A stretch of 64,000 nt of DNA from DASRDU01 sp046331565 (lineage in GTDB: Bacteria > Acidobacteriota > Blastocatellia > RBC074). Shown here in pieces: positions 25,965-34,815 of this stretch (within the stretch, counting starts at the first letter, position 1; each line of letters begins with the position of its first letter). Both the position numbers and the translations under genes were made by a program. The stretch is taken from NCBI GenBank assembly GCA_046331565.1, contig JAXLQP010000005.1, positions 1 to 64,000 of the forward strand, given 5' to 3'. The notes below the pieces were generated by a model that made no database searches, was not told the DNA's origin, and worked only from the letters and a program-made list of their open reading frames with translations.

Positions 25965-28900
25965 ATGCTCAATGCGATTATCCGCTGGTCACTTCAGAAC
26001 AGATTGATTGTCGTCGCCATTGCAGCGTTGCTGCTGGTCGGCGGGACGTACATCGCCATCACACTGCCGGTGGATGTGTTGCCTGATCTGAACCGTCCTA
26101 CCGTCACGATTCTAACCGAAGCTCAGGGACTTGCGCCGGAGGAGGTCGAGACGCTCGTCTCGTTTCCGATTGAGACGCTGATGAATGGCGCGCCCGGCGT
26201 GACGCGCGTGCGCTCGCAATCAGGCATCGGCCTTTCAATTGTTTACATTGAGTTTGATTGGGGCACGGACATCTACATTGACCGGCAACTCGTCGCGGAA
26301 AAGCTCAACCTTGCGCGTGAACAATTGCCCGCCGGAGTCTCGCCATTTATGGGGCCGATCTCTTCAATCATGGGCGAGATCATGCTGGTTTCGGTGCGCT
26401 CGAAAAATGGCGCGACCAATCCGCTGGACGTTCGCACACTGGCTGATTGGACGATCCGCCAGCGATTGCTGACGATACCGGGCATCGCGCAGGTTACGGT
26501 GATCGGCGGCGGTGTGAAGCAGTATCAGGCGCTGGTTTCGCCCGATAAGCTCAAGCAGTACGGGGTCACGCTCAAGGACATTTCCACCGCGCTCGAAAAA
26601 TCGAACGTCAATTCGACGGGCGGATTTGTTGACGCACAATCGCAGGAATATCTGATCCGCAATCTCACCCGCTTCTACTCGCTTGACGAACTCAAGAACA
26701 CGGTCGTCGCATATCGTCAGGGGACGCCAATCAAACTGGGCGAGGTGGCGAATGTCGAGTTCGGCGCGAAGATCAAACGCGGCGATGGTGGCACGATGGG
26801 CGACCCCGCCGTGATTATGGCGATTTCAAAACAGCCGGGCGCGTCCACGCAGGTGCTGACGGAAAAGATTGACGCCGCGCTGAAAGAGCTGCAAGCCACG
26901 ATGCCGCAGGATGTCGAAATCAACTCCGAGCTGTTTCGACAGGAGAATTTCATCAATGCGGCCATCAGCAATGTGATCGAGGCGCTGCGCGACGGCGCGA
27001 TTCTCGTCATCATCGTGCTGTTTCTGTTTTTGCTGAACTTCCGCACGACGTTCATCACGCTGACGGCGATCCCGCTGTCATTCATCGTCACGTTTCTGGT
27101 CTTGAAAGCATTCGGAGCGTCGGTCAACACAATGACGCTGGGCGGGCTGGCAGTGGCGATTGGCGAACTCGTGGACGACGCGATTGTGGACATCGAGAAC
27201 GTCTTCCGCCGCTTGCGCGAGAATCGCCAGAGCGCGCAGCCAAAACCTGCCTTGCAAGTGATCTATCACGCTTCGCTCGAAATCCGTTCGAGCATTGTCT
27301 ACGCCACGATCATCGTCGCGCTGGTCTTCGTGCCGCTGTTTGCGCTGACCGGAGTCGAAGGACGATTGCTCGCGCCGCTGGGCCTGGCCTACATCACGGC
27401 GCTCGTCGCTTCGCTGGTCGTGAGTTTGACCGTGACGCCGGTGCTGGCGTCGTTCCTGCTGCCGAAGATGAAGGCGATGGCGCACGAGAAGGACGGATTC
27501 CTGGTGCGCTTCCTCAAGAAGTGGGATGAAAAGTTTCTGCACAAAACGTTGCGCCATCCCTGGCTCGTCATCGGAAGCGCCCTTGTGCTGTTCCTAATCG
27601 CTATCTCTACCCTACCGTTTGTCGGAACGGCATTCCTGCCTGAATTCAACGAAGGCACGCTGACGGTCAACCTACTCGCGCAACCGGGCACGAGCCTCGC
27701 TGAAAGTAATCGCATCGGGCAGATCGCCGAAAAACAATTGCTCACGATTCCCGAAGTGAAATCAACCGGACGCCGCACTGGGCGCGCTGAACTCGATGAG
27801 CATGCGGAAGGCGTTCATTACTCCGAAATTGACGTTGATCTGAAGAAGAGTGAACGCTCGCGCGAAGAAGTGTTGAAGGACATCCGCGAAAAACTCGCCG
27901 TTATTCCCGGCGTCAACATCAATGTCGGTCAGCCCATCTCGCATCGCATTGATCATCTGCAATCCGGCGTGCGCGCGCAGATCGCGGTCAAACTCTTTGG
28001 TGACGATCTGGCTACGCTGCGCGCCAAAGCTGAAGAGATCAAAAACGTGATGCTGACGGTCGAGGGCGCGACCGACGTGCAGGTCGAGAAACAAGTCCTC
28101 ATCCCGCAAGTTCGCTTCAACGTCAATCGCACCGAAGCGGCGCGCTACGGCCTGCAACCGGGCGAGGTCGCTGAAACACTTGAGACGGCGCTGAATGGCA
28201 GGAAGGTTTCCGAAGCCGTCGAGGGGCAGCGCCGCTACGATGTGGTCGTGCGCTTCGACGACGCCTCACGCAACAGCCTCGACGCCTTGAAGAACGTCAC
28301 GATTGACACGCCGCAAGGCACGCAGATTCCGGTCTCTGCCGTCGCCACGATTGAAAATCTGCCGGGGCCGAATCAGGTGCTGCGCGAGAACACCAAGCGC
28401 CGCATTGTCATGATGTCGAACGTCGCTGACCGCGATCTCGGTTCGGTCGTGCGCGACATGCAGGATCGCATCAAGGCGCAAGTGCAATTGCCCGAAGGTT
28501 ACTTCCTTGAATACGGCGGACAGTTCGAAGCGCAGCAGGAAGCGACGAAGCGGCTCTCCGTGCTGACGATCTTTTCGTTGATCGCCATCTTCTTCGTGCT
28601 GCTCAAGGCGCTCGGCGATTGGCGTTCGTCATTGCAGGTAATGATCAACGTGCCGCTGGCGCTGATCGGCGCAATTATTGCGATGCTCATCACCGGCGGC
28701 GTCTTTTCCGTTGCGACGCTCGTCGGTTTCATCTCGCTCGTCGGCATCACATCGCGCAACGGCATCATGATGATCTCGCACTACCTGCACCTGATGCGCG
28801 AGGAGGGTGAAGGCTTCACCGAGCACATGATTATTCGCGGCTCGCTCGAACGCCTGGTGCCGGTTTTGATGACGGCACTGACGGCGGGGCTATCGTTGAT

Positions 28901-29174
28901 TCCACTGGCGCTTGCTGCGGGACAGCCAGGCAAGGAGATTTTGCATCCGCTCGCGGTCGTCGTACTCGGCGGCATTCTCACTTCGACATTGCTCGATCAA
29001 CTGGTGACACCGGCGGTCTTTTACAAATTCGGCAAACCAATCGCTGACAGAATCATCGCCGAGCGTGATGGCCTGGCGGCTGGCGGCAAGGACGACTTCG
29101 GCGAGGCCCGCGAGCGTGAAGCCGATGTGCCCCCGTTCACCAAAGAACTGCCCGAGCCGGTGGCTGGTGATTAA
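25965..29174 (+). CDS. Heavy-metal RND efflux pump (CusA/CzcA family)
   Basis: 1069 residues with the full RND layout: TM1 NRLIVVAIAALLLVGGTYI, periplasmic porter loops, TM4 with GELVDDAIVDIENVFRRL (the acidic proton-relay region), second large loop, and a final TM bundle ending LLDQLVTPAVFYKFG. The TM4 motif DDAIVD differs from the GAMVDAAIV of the second pump at 53295, so the two belong to different metal-specificity branches. It is the proton-driven inner-membrane pump of the first cus system. The C-terminal tail after residue 1030 is charged and cytoplasmic. Confidence 0.95.
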   Translation: MLNAIIRWSLQNRLIVVAIAALLLVGGTYIAITLPVDVLPDLNRPTVTILTEAQGLAPEEVETLVSFPIETLMNGAPGVTRVRSQSGIGLSIVYIEFDWGTDIYIDRQLVAEKLNLAREQLPAGVSPFMGPISSIMGEIMLVSVRSKNGATNPLDVRTLADWTIRQRLLTIPGIAQVTVIGGGVKQYQALVSPDKLKQYGVTLKDISTALEKSNVNSTGGFVDAQSQEYLIRNLTRFYSLDELKNTVVAYRQGTPIKLGEVANVEFGAKIKRGDGGTMGDPAVIMAISKQPGASTQVLTEKIDAALKELQATMPQDVEINSELFRQENFINAAISNVIEALRDGAILVIIVLFLFLLNFRTTFITLTAIPLSFIVTFLVLKAFGASVNTMTLGGLAVAIGELVDDAIVDIENVFRRLRENRQSAQPKPALQVIYHASLEIRSSIVYATIIVALVFVPLFALTGVEGRLLAPLGLAYITALVASLVVSLTVTPVLASFLLPKMKAMAHEKDGFLVRFLKKWDEKFLHKTLRHPWLVIGSALVLFLIAISTLPFVGTAFLPEFNEGTLTVNLLAQPGTSLAESNRIGQIAEKQLLTIPEVKSTGRRTGRAELDEHAEGVHYSEIDVDLKKSERSREEVLKDIREKLAVIPGVNINVGQPISHRIDHLQSGVRAQIAVKLFGDDLATLRAKAEEIKNVMLTVEGATDVQVEKQVLIPQVRFNVNRTEAARYGLQPGEVAETLETALNGRKVSEAVEGQRRYDVVVRFDDASRNSLDALKNVTIDTPQGTQIPVSAVATIENLPGPNQVLRENTKRRIVMMSNVADRDLGSVVRDMQDRIKAQVQLPEGYFLEYGGQFEAQQEATKRLSVLTIFSLIAIFFVLLKALGDWRSSLQVMINVPLALIGAIIAMLITGGVFSVATLVGFISLVGITSRNGIMMISHYLHLMREEGEGFTEHMIIRGSLERLVPVLMTALTAGLSLIPLALAAGQPGKEILHPLAVVVLGGILTSTLLDQLVTPAVFYKFGKPIADRIIAERDGLAAGGKDDFGEAREREADVPPFTKELPEPVAGD

Positions 29175-29214
29175 AGAAGTGTTCCGTTGCAGCCCGGGCT
29201 AAGGAGAAATGGTT

Positions 29215-30252
29215 ATGAAGCTGCTCAAAAGCAAAATCGCAATGGCCGTCTTTGCCACTCTTGTCACGATCACGCTGATCTTCCCGCAGTCCGGTCACAC
29301 GCAGCAGCAAAAGCCGCAACAGCCGCCGCAGGACAAAAGCAAACGCGACGACGACACGATCAGGATTGACACCGACCTTGTGACGCTCACCACGACTGTC
29401 GTGAACGAGCGCGGTCGCTACGTCGCCAATCTCAAGCAGCGCGACTTCGCCATCTATGAAGACGGAGTCAAACAGGAGGTCGCTTATTTCAACACCGGCG
29501 ATAAAGTGCCGATCAGTTTGGGCGTGCTCTTCGATACCAGCGGCAGCATGGTGGACAAGATCGAAGGCGTGCGCGACGCCGTCGAACACTTCGTCAAATC
29601 GGTCGCGCCCGGCGACGAAATATTCCTGATTCGATTTAGCAACGATGCCGAACTCGTGCAGGACTTCACCGACGACCGCCGCCGGATTTTGCGCGCCATA
29701 GACCGGCTCAATCCGCGCGGCAGCACGGCGCTCTACGATGCAATTCTGATGGGCTTGCAGCGTGTTGTGGACGGCAAACACAACCGCCGCGCATTGATGC
29801 TCGTTACCGATGGCAACGACACGTCGAGCAGCGTCAGCCTTGAGACGACACTCAACCTCGCCCGCAAGTCCGAAGTGATTATCTACGCGCTCGGCATCGG
29901 TCACGGCGAACGCGGCTCATTTGGTCACAGCGGCCACGATCGCGGCGGCATCATCTTCGGTCGCCAGATCAAAGACGAGGTTGATATGAACGTGCTGCGC
30001 CAGTTTGCCGAGACGACTGGCGGCGAAGCATTTCACTTGGAGAACGCCCACGCAGGCAAACGTGACTTGGTTGACGAAGCGGCGGCTCAGGTCGCGGCTG
30101 AACTGAAGCAACAATATCTGCTCGGCTATTACCCATCGAACACTCGCAAAGACGGCGCTTTTCGCCAGATCAAAGTTGAATTGGCTGATAAATCGTTGCG
30201 AGTCCGCACCAAACGTGGCTACTACGCTCCGCGCGATGAACGCGGGCGTTGA
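29215..30252 (+). CDS. Secreted VWFA-domain protein (acidobacterial type)
   Basis: 345 residues: signal peptide, a Gln/Pro-rich linker (QQQKPQQPPQDKSK), a short Ig-like segment (VTLTTTVVNERGRYVANLKQ, DFAIYEDGVKQEV) and a VWA domain with a MIDAS motif DTSGSM and the second acidic/Thr element TDGNDTSSS. The C-terminus QQYLLGYYPSN...GYYAP is diagnostic of the acidobacterial VWFA-related family. GGAG at 29203-29206 fits ATG 29215 (8 bases) rather than ATG 29209. A paralogue lies at 62689. Probably a periplasmic or surface adhesion/scaffold protein. Confidence 0.88.
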   Translation: MKLLKSKIAMAVFATLVTITLIFPQSGHTQQQKPQQPPQDKSKRDDDTIRIDTDLVTLTTTVVNERGRYVANLKQRDFAIYEDGVKQEVAYFNTGDKVPISLGVLFDTSGSMVDKIEGVRDAVEHFVKSVAPGDEIFLIRFSNDAELVQDFTDDRRRILRAIDRLNPRGSTALYDAILMGLQRVVDGKHNRRALMLVTDGNDTSSSVSLETTLNLARKSEVIIYALGIGHGERGSFGHSGHDRGGIIFGRQIKDEVDMNVLRQFAETTGGEAFHLENAHAGKRDLVDEAAAQVAAELKQQYLLGYYPSNTRKDGAFRQIKVELADKSLRVRTKRGYYAPRDERGR

Positions 30253-30324
30253 TAATCGCTGAGCTTTTCCATCGCTGTTTTACCCAAAGCGGATTGGCTG
30301 CTCGAAGCGCCCATCTGCGCTCGG

Positions 30325-31527
30325 ATGTCTATGCAGAAGATGAAACGCTACAAGGAAATTCTCTTCGGTCTTCTTCTCGGTCTGGCAATGTGGGCGGCGG
30401 ATGCGCTGATGCACACAATGATGCCGGCGGCCCCGCCGGAGACACAGCCAGCGTTGGCGGATGAGCTATTTTCTCCTGATGGTCCGCCGCTGGCGATCCG
30501 GCTGCTCTATGTCAGTTTTGCGCTATTCGCCGGGTGGGTGCTTTGGCGCAGCAATCGGCAGGAACGGCTTGGGTGTGATTCAGAGCGCAAGGTGTCAGCC
30601 TTTCACGAACAAATGGTCAACCCCACAACAAATATTCTGGACGGGTGCAACGTCTTGCTCAGAAGCAGCGGATTGACTGGTGAGGCGCTTAACGTTGTAA
30701 AGGAGATCCGCAGTCGGGCGCAGCAGATTGATGAATTCACAAAGGCTTTCACACCCCTCCTGCTGATTCCAGGTCAGAGTCGCGCCGCTCGAATTGGTGG
30801 TTGGCAACGACGGTTCAGTCGAGCGCCCTCGCTGGTGAAAGCATCCGAATATGTCGATGTGGCGCTGGGCATTGTCTATGAAGGCTGGGGAGATCGAAGG
30901 CGGAGGTTCGACCGAGCGCATCAGCGGGTCTGGGATTATGAAGTGCCGGTCGAGCATGAACGGTATGCGCGTATCCTCAGTGTTGCACAACAACATTCGG
31001 CGGAGGGCAGTTGGGGAGAGGTCTTGGAGGTTGGTTGTGCTCAAGGGGTTTTCACCACCCGACTCGCGCCACTAAGTCAATCTTTGACTGTGTGCGACAT
31101 CTCACCACTGGCTTGTGAGCGCACTGCCGAACGCTGCAAGCCATACGCTCACGTGCGGATTAAGCAAATTGATATTACACAGGAAAAGCTCTCAGGTCAG
31201 TTTGACCTGATCTTCGCGCTTGATCTGCTTGAAGCAATACACGGATGTCAACGTGTAATTGGCGTGGCAGATAAATTGATTGATGCTGTTCGTCCAGGCG
31301 GACTGCTCATTTTCAGCGGCTCTCGTTTACCAGAACAGATGCGGGAAACGTGGTGGGCGCGCCGACTGATTGAAGGAGGAGACAATCATCTGGCCTGTCT
31401 TCTTGGGCGTGTTGATGTGCGGCTCGTTTATCAGGAGTCATACCCTGAAGCCGGGTGTGAGGTTCCTGGTTATCCGCAACACCTGATCGCCATTATTCAG
31501 AAAACTAAGGAGTGGTATGGAAGTTGA
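30325..31527 (+). CDS. Two-TM protein with H-box-like helix fused to a SAM methyltransferase
   Basis: 400 residues in two parts. Residues 1-150: two membrane helices (YKEILFGLLLGLAMWAADALM, LAIRLLYVSFALFAGWVLW) flanking a short periplasmic loop, then FHEQMVNPTTNILDG, which resembles a histidine-kinase DHp H-box (HExxxNP), and a second helix ALNVVKEIRSRAQQIDEF. No ATP-binding domain follows. Residues 170-400: a class I methyltransferase (WGEVLEVGCAQGVFTTRL, LTVCDISPLACERTAERC, FDLIFALDLLEAI) of the NodS-like type. The first part is paralogous to 31563 and 32464. The fusion is intact in frame. Confidence 0.75.
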   Translation: MSMQKMKRYKEILFGLLLGLAMWAADALMHTMMPAAPPETQPALADELFSPDGPPLAIRLLYVSFALFAGWVLWRSNRQERLGCDSERKVSAFHEQMVNPTTNILDGCNVLLRSSGLTGEALNVVKEIRSRAQQIDEFTKAFTPLLLIPGQSRAARIGGWQRRFSRAPSLVKASEYVDVALGIVYEGWGDRRRRFDRAHQRVWDYEVPVEHERYARILSVAQQHSAEGSWGEVLEVGCAQGVFTTRLAPLSQSLTVCDISPLACERTAERCKPYAHVRIKQIDITQEKLSGQFDLIFALDLLEAIHGCQRVIGVADKLIDAVRPGGLLIFSGSRLPEQMRETWWARRLIEGGDNHLACLLGRVDVRLVYQESYPEAGCEVPGYPQHLIAIIQKTKEWYGS

Positions 31528-31562
31528 TTGACCGACAGGCGACAAGTGGAGAGGTGAATCCA

Positions 31563-32018
31563 ATGCTCAAACGATACAAAGAGATTTTCTTCGGACTTAT
31601 GCTTGGCCTTGCGATGTGGGGGGCGGATGCGCTGATGCATACGATGATGCCGATGCCCGGCAACGATCATCAGCCCACTTTTGCCGAAGAGCTATTCTTC
31701 CCTCAAGGGCCGCAACTCATCACCCGGCTGCTTTTTCTCGGCTTCGCGTTATTTCTGGGCTGGTTGTTGTGGCGAAGCAATCAGCGAGAGCGTGCCGTGC
31801 GCGATTTAGAGCGCCGCATGGCGGTCTTTCACGAGCAGGTGATCAATCCGGCAAGCAGCATTCTGGAAGAATGCAGCGCGTTGCTCAGGAGCGAAGGCTT
31901 GAGGGAAGAGAGTGTTGAGTTGGTAAAAGAGATTCGTCAGCACGCCCGCGAAATTGATGACTTTGCCAAAGATTTCCCGCGTCGTCTTGCCCTCTCATCT
32001 GTCAGCGAAAAGGAGTGA
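31563..32018 (+). CDS. Two-TM protein with H-box-like helix (second paralogue)
   Basis: 151 residues closely similar to the first part of the preceding gene: MLKRYKEIFFGLMLGLAMWG, ITRLLFLGFALFLGWLLW, then FHEQVINPASSILEEC and VELVKEIRQHAREIDDF. His, Glu, Asn and Pro of the H-box pattern are kept. It has no catalytic domain. It could form mixed four-helix bundles with the real kinase, act as a phospho-carrier, or be a structural relic (inference). ATG 31563 is preferred over the frame start at 31512, which overlaps the previous gene. Confidence 0.7.
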   Translation: MLKRYKEIFFGLMLGLAMWGADALMHTMMPMPGNDHQPTFAEELFFPQGPQLITRLLFLGFALFLGWLLWRSNQRERAVRDLERRMAVFHEQVINPASSILEECSALLRSEGLREESVELVKEIRQHAREIDDFAKDFPRRLALSSVSEKE

Positions 32019-32059
32019 GGTGGGTTGACGGGAAGAGCCTGCCGCAGACTGAAGGGTGC

Positions 32060-32097
32060 TGTTTGAAAACAGTCCTCCGGCTGTCTGTTTACAAACA
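32060..32097 (+). promoter_or_regulatory. Tandem activator sites (UAS pair 4)
   Basis: TGTTTGAAAACAGTCC at 32060-32075 and TGTCTGTTTACAAACA at 32082-32097, starts 22 bp apart. The same two-site design as the other sigma-54 control regions. About 100 bases upstream of the promoter at 32181. Confidence 0.68.
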
Positions 32098-32180
32098 ACT
32101 TGCGGTATGACCCAACCCTGGCTCGCTGTTGTCGCACCGGAAATCATAAGGATTCAAGGTAATTACGAGTTCACTTGGCG

Positions 32181-32196
32181 CGGCATATCTCTTGCC
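32181..32196 (+). promoter_or_regulatory. Sigma-54 promoter
   Basis: CGGCATATCTCTTGCC: GG at 32182-32183, GC at 32194-32195, ten bases between; the first T of the consensus is replaced by C. It directs transcription toward 32464 through a structured leader of about 260 bases. Confidence 0.6.
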
Positions 32197-32224
32197 AAAA
32201 GATAAATTTGGGATACCCCCCGCG

Positions 32225-32338
32225 CTCCGCAATCCGTGGTTGAGTAGCCTGTGGGCAGATGGCTGTTTCTGGGGGAGACAGCCCTTCCGCACTACCTCAC
32301 TGGCTAAAAGGTCGTTATGCACAGCCCGGATTGCGGAG
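32225..32338 (+). other. Structured leader with nested stems
   Basis: Outer stem CTCCGCAATCCG (32225-32236) with CGGATTGCGGAG (32327-32338), perfect over 12 bp; middle stem TGAGTAG (32241-32247) with CTACCTCA (32292-32299); inner stem GGCTGTTTC (32261-32269) with GAGACAGCC (32275-32283), 8 of 9 pairs. The three stems are properly nested. It occupies most of the 5' leader of the sigma-54 transcript. A cis-acting RNA or a small palindromic element are both possible; no known riboswitch class is recognised. The rest of the 445-base spacer holds only the UAS pair and promoter. Confidence 0.55.
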
Positions 32339-32463
32339 TTGGTTGGTGCATTGAATTGTCAGTTCGTTCCTGGAAAACCAAATAAGCAAGAAGACTGATT
32401 GAAAAAGGCGGAGAGGGACAACGGCTTGAGTTTGCGATCCTCGAAGTTTTAGGGGAATTCGTA

Positions 32464-32946
32464 ATGGGACGCTACAGAGAAATTGCATTCGGTATGCTGG
32501 CAGGTCTTGGCCTTTGGTTAATGGATGCGTTGTTGCAGGCAAGCGGGCGCGACCATTTCGGCTTTGACACCATCGCCAATGAGATGATCTCGAGCCGCCC
32601 GCCGCAATTACTGTTGCGTGTTTTGCTGCTGATCATCTCGGTAGCTTTAGGCTACAGCCTCTGGAAAAGCCGGGAGCGGGAGCGCCGGATGCGTGATCTT
32701 CAGATGATGCTTAACTCTCTTCAGCGTCAAATCGTCAATCCATCGCTGCTCATTCTTGGTCACTCGTCCAATCTCGCGTTACGGGAAGGCTGGCCGGTCA
32801 GCCGCGAATCCGTCGAGATGATGAGCGAAATTCAGTGCAACGCGCGGAAGCTTAACGAGATTATCGGAAAGTGGCCGGAAATAGATTCCACACCAACAGC
32901 AACGGCTGAAAAACAAAGGGCGCAATCCAGAATCGGAGGGGCGTGA
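32464..32946 (+). CDS. Two-TM protein (third paralogue, H-box histidine lost)
   Basis: 160 residues with the same plan as 31563: GRYREIAFGMLAGLGLWLMD, LLLRVLLLIISVALGYSLWK, and LQRQIVNPSLLILGHSSNLA in the H-box position, where the His-Glu pair is replaced by Arg-Gln. It is the first gene of a sigma-54-type transcript that probably continues into the Crp/Fnr gene 22 bases downstream. Function unknown; a regulatory membrane partner of the nearby sensor system is a guess from context. Confidence 0.7.
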   Translation: MGRYREIAFGMLAGLGLWLMDALLQASGRDHFGFDTIANEMISSRPPQLLLRVLLLIISVALGYSLWKSRERERRMRDLQMMLNSLQRQIVNPSLLILGHSSNLALREGWPVSRESVEMMSEIQCNARKLNEIIGKWPEIDSTPTATAEKQRAQSRIGGA

Positions 32947-32967
32947 TCTCGATCTGGGAGTAGTTTT

Positions 32968-33684
32968 ATGCAGACACCATACGGTTTAGAGATTATCGAA
33001 GACTGCCTGACGTGCAAGGTGCGCGCTGACCGGATGTTCTGCGATCTCCCGGCTGAGGCGCTGGCGGCCTTTGATGCGATCACGTATGCGAACCTGCATC
33101 CGCACGGCGCAGTGTTATTTGTCGAAGGGCAGGAGCCGCGCGGGGTATATGTGGTCTGTAGCGGTCGCGTGAAGCTTTCGACTTGCAGCGCGGATGGCAA
33201 GACGATCATCACGGACATCGCCGAGCCGGGAGAACTCCTGGGCTTGAGCGCGACCGTCTCAGGACAGCCGCACGAGGTGACGGCTGAAATGCTGGAGCCG
33301 GGCCAAACCAATTTCGTCAAGCGCGAAGAATTCATGCGTTTTCTGCGAGAGTACGGCGAGGCCAGCCTGAAAGTGGCCGAGCACTTGAGCCGCAACTATC
33401 ACACAGCTTGCCAAAAGATACGTTCGCTGGGATTGTCAGTTACCGCGTCGGAGAGGTTAGCGAGGCTTCTGCTGGAATGGGCAGCCAAGGGAGTAGAGAC
33501 TGATCAGGGTACGCGCTTGAAGCTGACGCTGACACAGGAAGAGATTGCCGAACTCATCGGCACATCGCGCGAAACGGTGACACGGCTTTTCAGTGATTTC
33601 AAGAAGAAGCAGATCGTGCATCTGAAAGGCTCGACGCTGACGATCCGTAATCAAGCCGCATTGCAATCGCTCATTCACTCCTGA
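32968..33684 (+). CDS. Crp/Fnr-family regulator 1
   Basis: 238 residues: N-terminal Cys motif EDCLTC with a further Cys in RMFCDLP, cyclic-nucleotide-binding-like jelly roll (GAVLFVEGQEPRGVYVVCSGRVKLS, GELLGLSATVSG), long dimer helix, and a winged HTH with recognition helix GTSRETVTRLFSDF. The R-E-T-V-T-R register is that of CRP-type readers of TGTGA half-sites, matching the TGTGAC sites nearby. The Cys residues could hold an iron-sulfur cluster or sense metal or redox state, but only three are close together. Part of the sigma-54-driven transcript begun at 32464. Confidence 0.88.
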   Translation: MQTPYGLEIIEDCLTCKVRADRMFCDLPAEALAAFDAITYANLHPHGAVLFVEGQEPRGVYVVCSGRVKLSTCSADGKTIITDIAEPGELLGLSATVSGQPHEVTAEMLEPGQTNFVKREEFMRFLREYGEASLKVAEHLSRNYHTACQKIRSLGLSVTASERLARLLLEWAAKGVETDQGTRLKLTLTQEEIAELIGTSRETVTRLFSDFKKKQIVHLKGSTLTIRNQAALQSLIHS

Positions 33685-33708
33685 TGGCTCGATTGTTTCA
33701 ACCCTCCC

Positions 33709-33773
33709 TGTGACGACTGTCACATTGCAAGGTGATCTATCTCATAGTTTCCTCAACCAGAAGTTCCTATAAG
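33709..33773 (+). promoter_or_regulatory. Tandem Crp-type sites and promoter of regulator 2
   Basis: TGTGACGACTGTCACA at 33709-33724 is a perfect TGTGAC-N4-GTCACA palindrome; GGTGATCTATCTCATA at 33731-33746 is a weaker copy 22 bp on. A -10-like TATAAG is at 33768-33773, 37 bases after the second site start, placing that site near -41.5 (class II geometry). The same layout occurs at 34725 and 48659. Confidence 0.68.
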
Positions 33774-33816
33774 TAGAGCGTATAATTGAGCGTGTTTTGA
33801 AGCTGGCTTGGCAGTA

Positions 33817-33910
33817 GCGTGACCGTGTGTGAGGTGCGGCGAGAGCTTGGCGTTATCCCTGAGGCCCCACATTTCGGCAAGCAATCACCGCACTTCACAC
33901 ACGGTCACGC
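33817..33910 (+). other. Long near-perfect hairpin in the leader of regulator 2
   Basis: Arms 33817-33839 and 33888-33910 pair at 22 of 23 positions; inside, GCTTG (33845-33849) pairs with CAAGC (33878-33882). The structure fills the leader between promoter and ATG 33962. It may be a cis-acting RNA controlling the regulator, or a small inverted-repeat element that inserted there. No coding potential inside. The arms contain CGGTCACGC/GCGTGACCG, related to half of the Crp-type site. Confidence 0.6.
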
Positions 33911-33961
33911 CTCGGCGCATCCGGCGACAGCGCCAAATCGTTAAGACTGGGAGGAGTTGTT

Positions 33962-34681
33962 ATGCGCTCACCATACGATCTGGAAATCTCCGAGACCTGT
34001 CCCGGCTGCCGGTTTTGTGCGGAGCGGCTTTTCCGCAACCTTCCCGCCTCAGCACTCCACACTTTCGACGCCATCAAATCACCAAGCCTTTATCCCAAAG
34101 GGGCCACGTTGTTTGTTGAAGGGCAACAACCACGCGGTGTTTATGTGCTGTGCGCAGGGCGCGCCAAGCTGACGACCAGTTCGCCTGAAGGGAAAACTGT
34201 CATTGCGCGTTTGGCTGAACCGGGAGAGGTGCTGGGATTGAGTGCGACGCTTTCCGGCGAACCGTACCACCTGACGGCAGAGACCATCGAGCCTTGTCAG
34301 GCGGATTTCGTCCGACGCGATGACTTTCTCCGATATTTGCGCGAACAGCCGGAAGTATGCCTGCGGGTCATTGAGATGTTGAGCGAAATCCTGCGGGCAG
34401 CGCACACGCAAATTCGGTCTTTCGGGAAAACCAACTCCGCCGCCGAGCGCCTGGCCAGACTATTGCTCTGCTGGAGTGAACGAATGGGAGATCAAGCGCA
34501 GGACGGGATTCACCTGAAGCTTCCGCTCACGCATCAGGAGATTGCGCAGATGATCGGCGCTTCACGCGAGACTGTTTCGCGCCTGTTGGGCGAGTTGAGG
34601 CATCAGCAAATCATTTCTCTTAACGGATCGGGATTGCTCATCAGAGATAAAGACGCCCTTTCAGCAAAAGCCGGACACTGA
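33962..34681 (+). CDS. Crp/Fnr-family regulator 2
   Basis: 239 residues, paralogue of the preceding regulator. The N-terminus has ETCPGCRFCAERLF with three Cys as CxxCxxC, which suggests an iron-sulfur or metal site. Effector domain GATLFVEGQQPRGVYVLCAGRAKL and GEVLGLSATLSG; recognition helix GASRETVSRLLGEL. Binding of TGTGAC-type sites is predicted from R-E-x-x-x-R. Its own promoter carries such sites, implying autoregulation or control by regulator 1. Confidence 0.9.
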   Translation: MRSPYDLEISETCPGCRFCAERLFRNLPASALHTFDAIKSPSLYPKGATLFVEGQQPRGVYVLCAGRAKLTTSSPEGKTVIARLAEPGEVLGLSATLSGEPYHLTAETIEPCQADFVRRDDFLRYLREQPEVCLRVIEMLSEILRAAHTQIRSFGKTNSAAERLARLLLCWSERMGDQAQDGIHLKLPLTHQEIAQMIGASRETVSRLLGELRHQQIISLNGSGLLIRDKDALSAKAGH

Positions 34682-34724
34682 CCCTCTCCGATCACCACTT
34701 TTTTTCTGCTTATTCATTTCGATT

Positions 34725-34789
34725 TGTGACAGGTGTCACGCTGCCTGGTGACAAAGGTCGTACTTTTGTCAGCCTGCAACTTCTATAGT
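34725..34789 (+). promoter_or_regulatory. Tandem Crp-type sites and promoter of the cytochrome-barrel operon
   Basis: TGTGACAGGTGTCACG at 34725-34740 and GGTGACAAAGGTCGTA at 34747-34762, starts 22 bp apart; -10-like TATAGT at 34784-34789, again 37 bases after the second site start. Predicted transcript start is near 34796, just before the ribosome binding site GAGAGGAGG and ATG 34816. Confidence 0.7.
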
Positions 34790-34815
34790 GCATATCAGGC
34801 GGAGAGGAGGATGCC

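Noticed and set aside
32225..32338. Integron attC site
   Set aside because: The nested stems recall attC folding, but the conserved RYYYAAC and GTTRRRY ends are not present and no integrase or cassette array is visible.
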